The notes below the pieces were generated by a model. The model did not search any database, had not been told where the DNA came from, and was given only the letters and a program-made list of their open reading frames with translations. Source: Betaproteobacteria bacterium (GTDB taxonomy: Bacteria; Acidobacteriota; Terriglobia; Acidiferrales; UBA7541). From it: a DNA stretch of 64,000 bases. Every line of letters begins with the position of its first letter. Positions within the stretch are counted from its first letter, which is position 1. The stretch lies in contig CAJCHZ010000110.1 of the NCBI GenBank assembly GCA_903970165.1, positions 26,922 through 90,921 of the forward strand. Reading direction: 5' to 3'. The translations under genes were made by a program, and so were the position numbers. Positions 63,893 to 64,000 of the stretch are shown here, piece after piece.

Positions 63893-64000
63893 TTTGAAGA
63901 AACCAAAGAACTTATCCTAGAAAACCGCTAACTGTTACCAGCTACTGTTGCCATATCTGCTTTTTCCTCTTGCATTCAAACATGAATCTTTCACGCTTTC

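Overview
This window is a chromosomal segment of a GC-rich bacterium, most likely an Acidobacteriota member. The taxonomic call is inference. It rests on a combination typical of that phylum: an ADOP-type ABC permease (58054-60528), a GWxTD-domain secreted protein (54447-56156), a giant alpha-2-macroglobulin carrying a carboxypeptidase-regulatory-like module (9496-15531), S9 peptidases, LssY_C proteins and many Ala/Pro/Gln-rich secreted proteins of unknown function. I see no prophage, insertion sequence, CRISPR array or rRNA operon. One tRNA gene, tRNA-Ala(GGC), lies at the right end.

Layout. 1-4.2 kb (minus): mobA and an NtrC-type response regulator with its membrane histidine kinase. 4.3-6.6 kb (plus): groES-groEL behind a sigma-70 promoter and a CIRCE operator, ending in a strong terminator. 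6.7-8.8 kb (plus): a compact cassette of Spy/LTXXQ-like periplasmic protein, ECF sigma factor, zinc-finger anti-sigma and a second Spy-like protein. 8.9-17.2 kb (plus): DoxX protein, the 2011-aa alpha-2-macroglobulin and ribBA. 17.3-21.9 kb (minus): a frameshifted ComEA-like gene, a cupin, a coupled pair of M16 peptidase subunits and a DUF2520 protein. 22-36 kb: GT2 glycosyltransferase, uvrB, S9 peptidase, AsmA-like protein, lepB, rnc and TPR proteins. 35.8-40.8 kb: LecA-like/LssY_C protein, GAF protein, threonine-dehydratase-like enzyme, a brnT-brnA toxin-antitoxin pair and aroF. 40.8-48.3 kb: tandem paralogous secreted proteins, a CAP protein, a second ECF sigma/anti-sigma pair, DUF2165 and an esterase. 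48.8-64 kb: MASE1-GGDEF protein, hydrolase, orphan NarX-like kinase, SDR, GWxTD protein, DAACS symporter, ADOP permease, CPA1 antiporter and tRNA-Ala.

Strongest regulatory finding. Upstream of aroF (DAHP synthase, entry to the aromatic pathway) on the minus strand I read a promoter (TTGAAT-N17-TACAAT). It is followed immediately by a 17-codon ORF, MNRGAYSYWFRFWYPPT, with seven aromatic residues covering Tyr, Trp and Phe. After it come an anti-terminator segment and a perfect intrinsic terminator. This is the full layout of a ribosome-mediated attenuator sensing all three end products, and the leader mRNA appears to be leaderless.

Other notable points: three GspG-like repeats plus a TonB-receptor-type regulatory module fused inside the alpha-2-macroglobulin; a RibBA whose GTP cyclohydrolase II half has lost the residues I expect to be catalytic; a small structured RNA unit with its own promoter and terminator at 54.2-54.4 kb; a perfect 18-bp palindrome over the brnTA promoter with an apparently leaderless start; and intergenic palindromes showing compensatory base changes.
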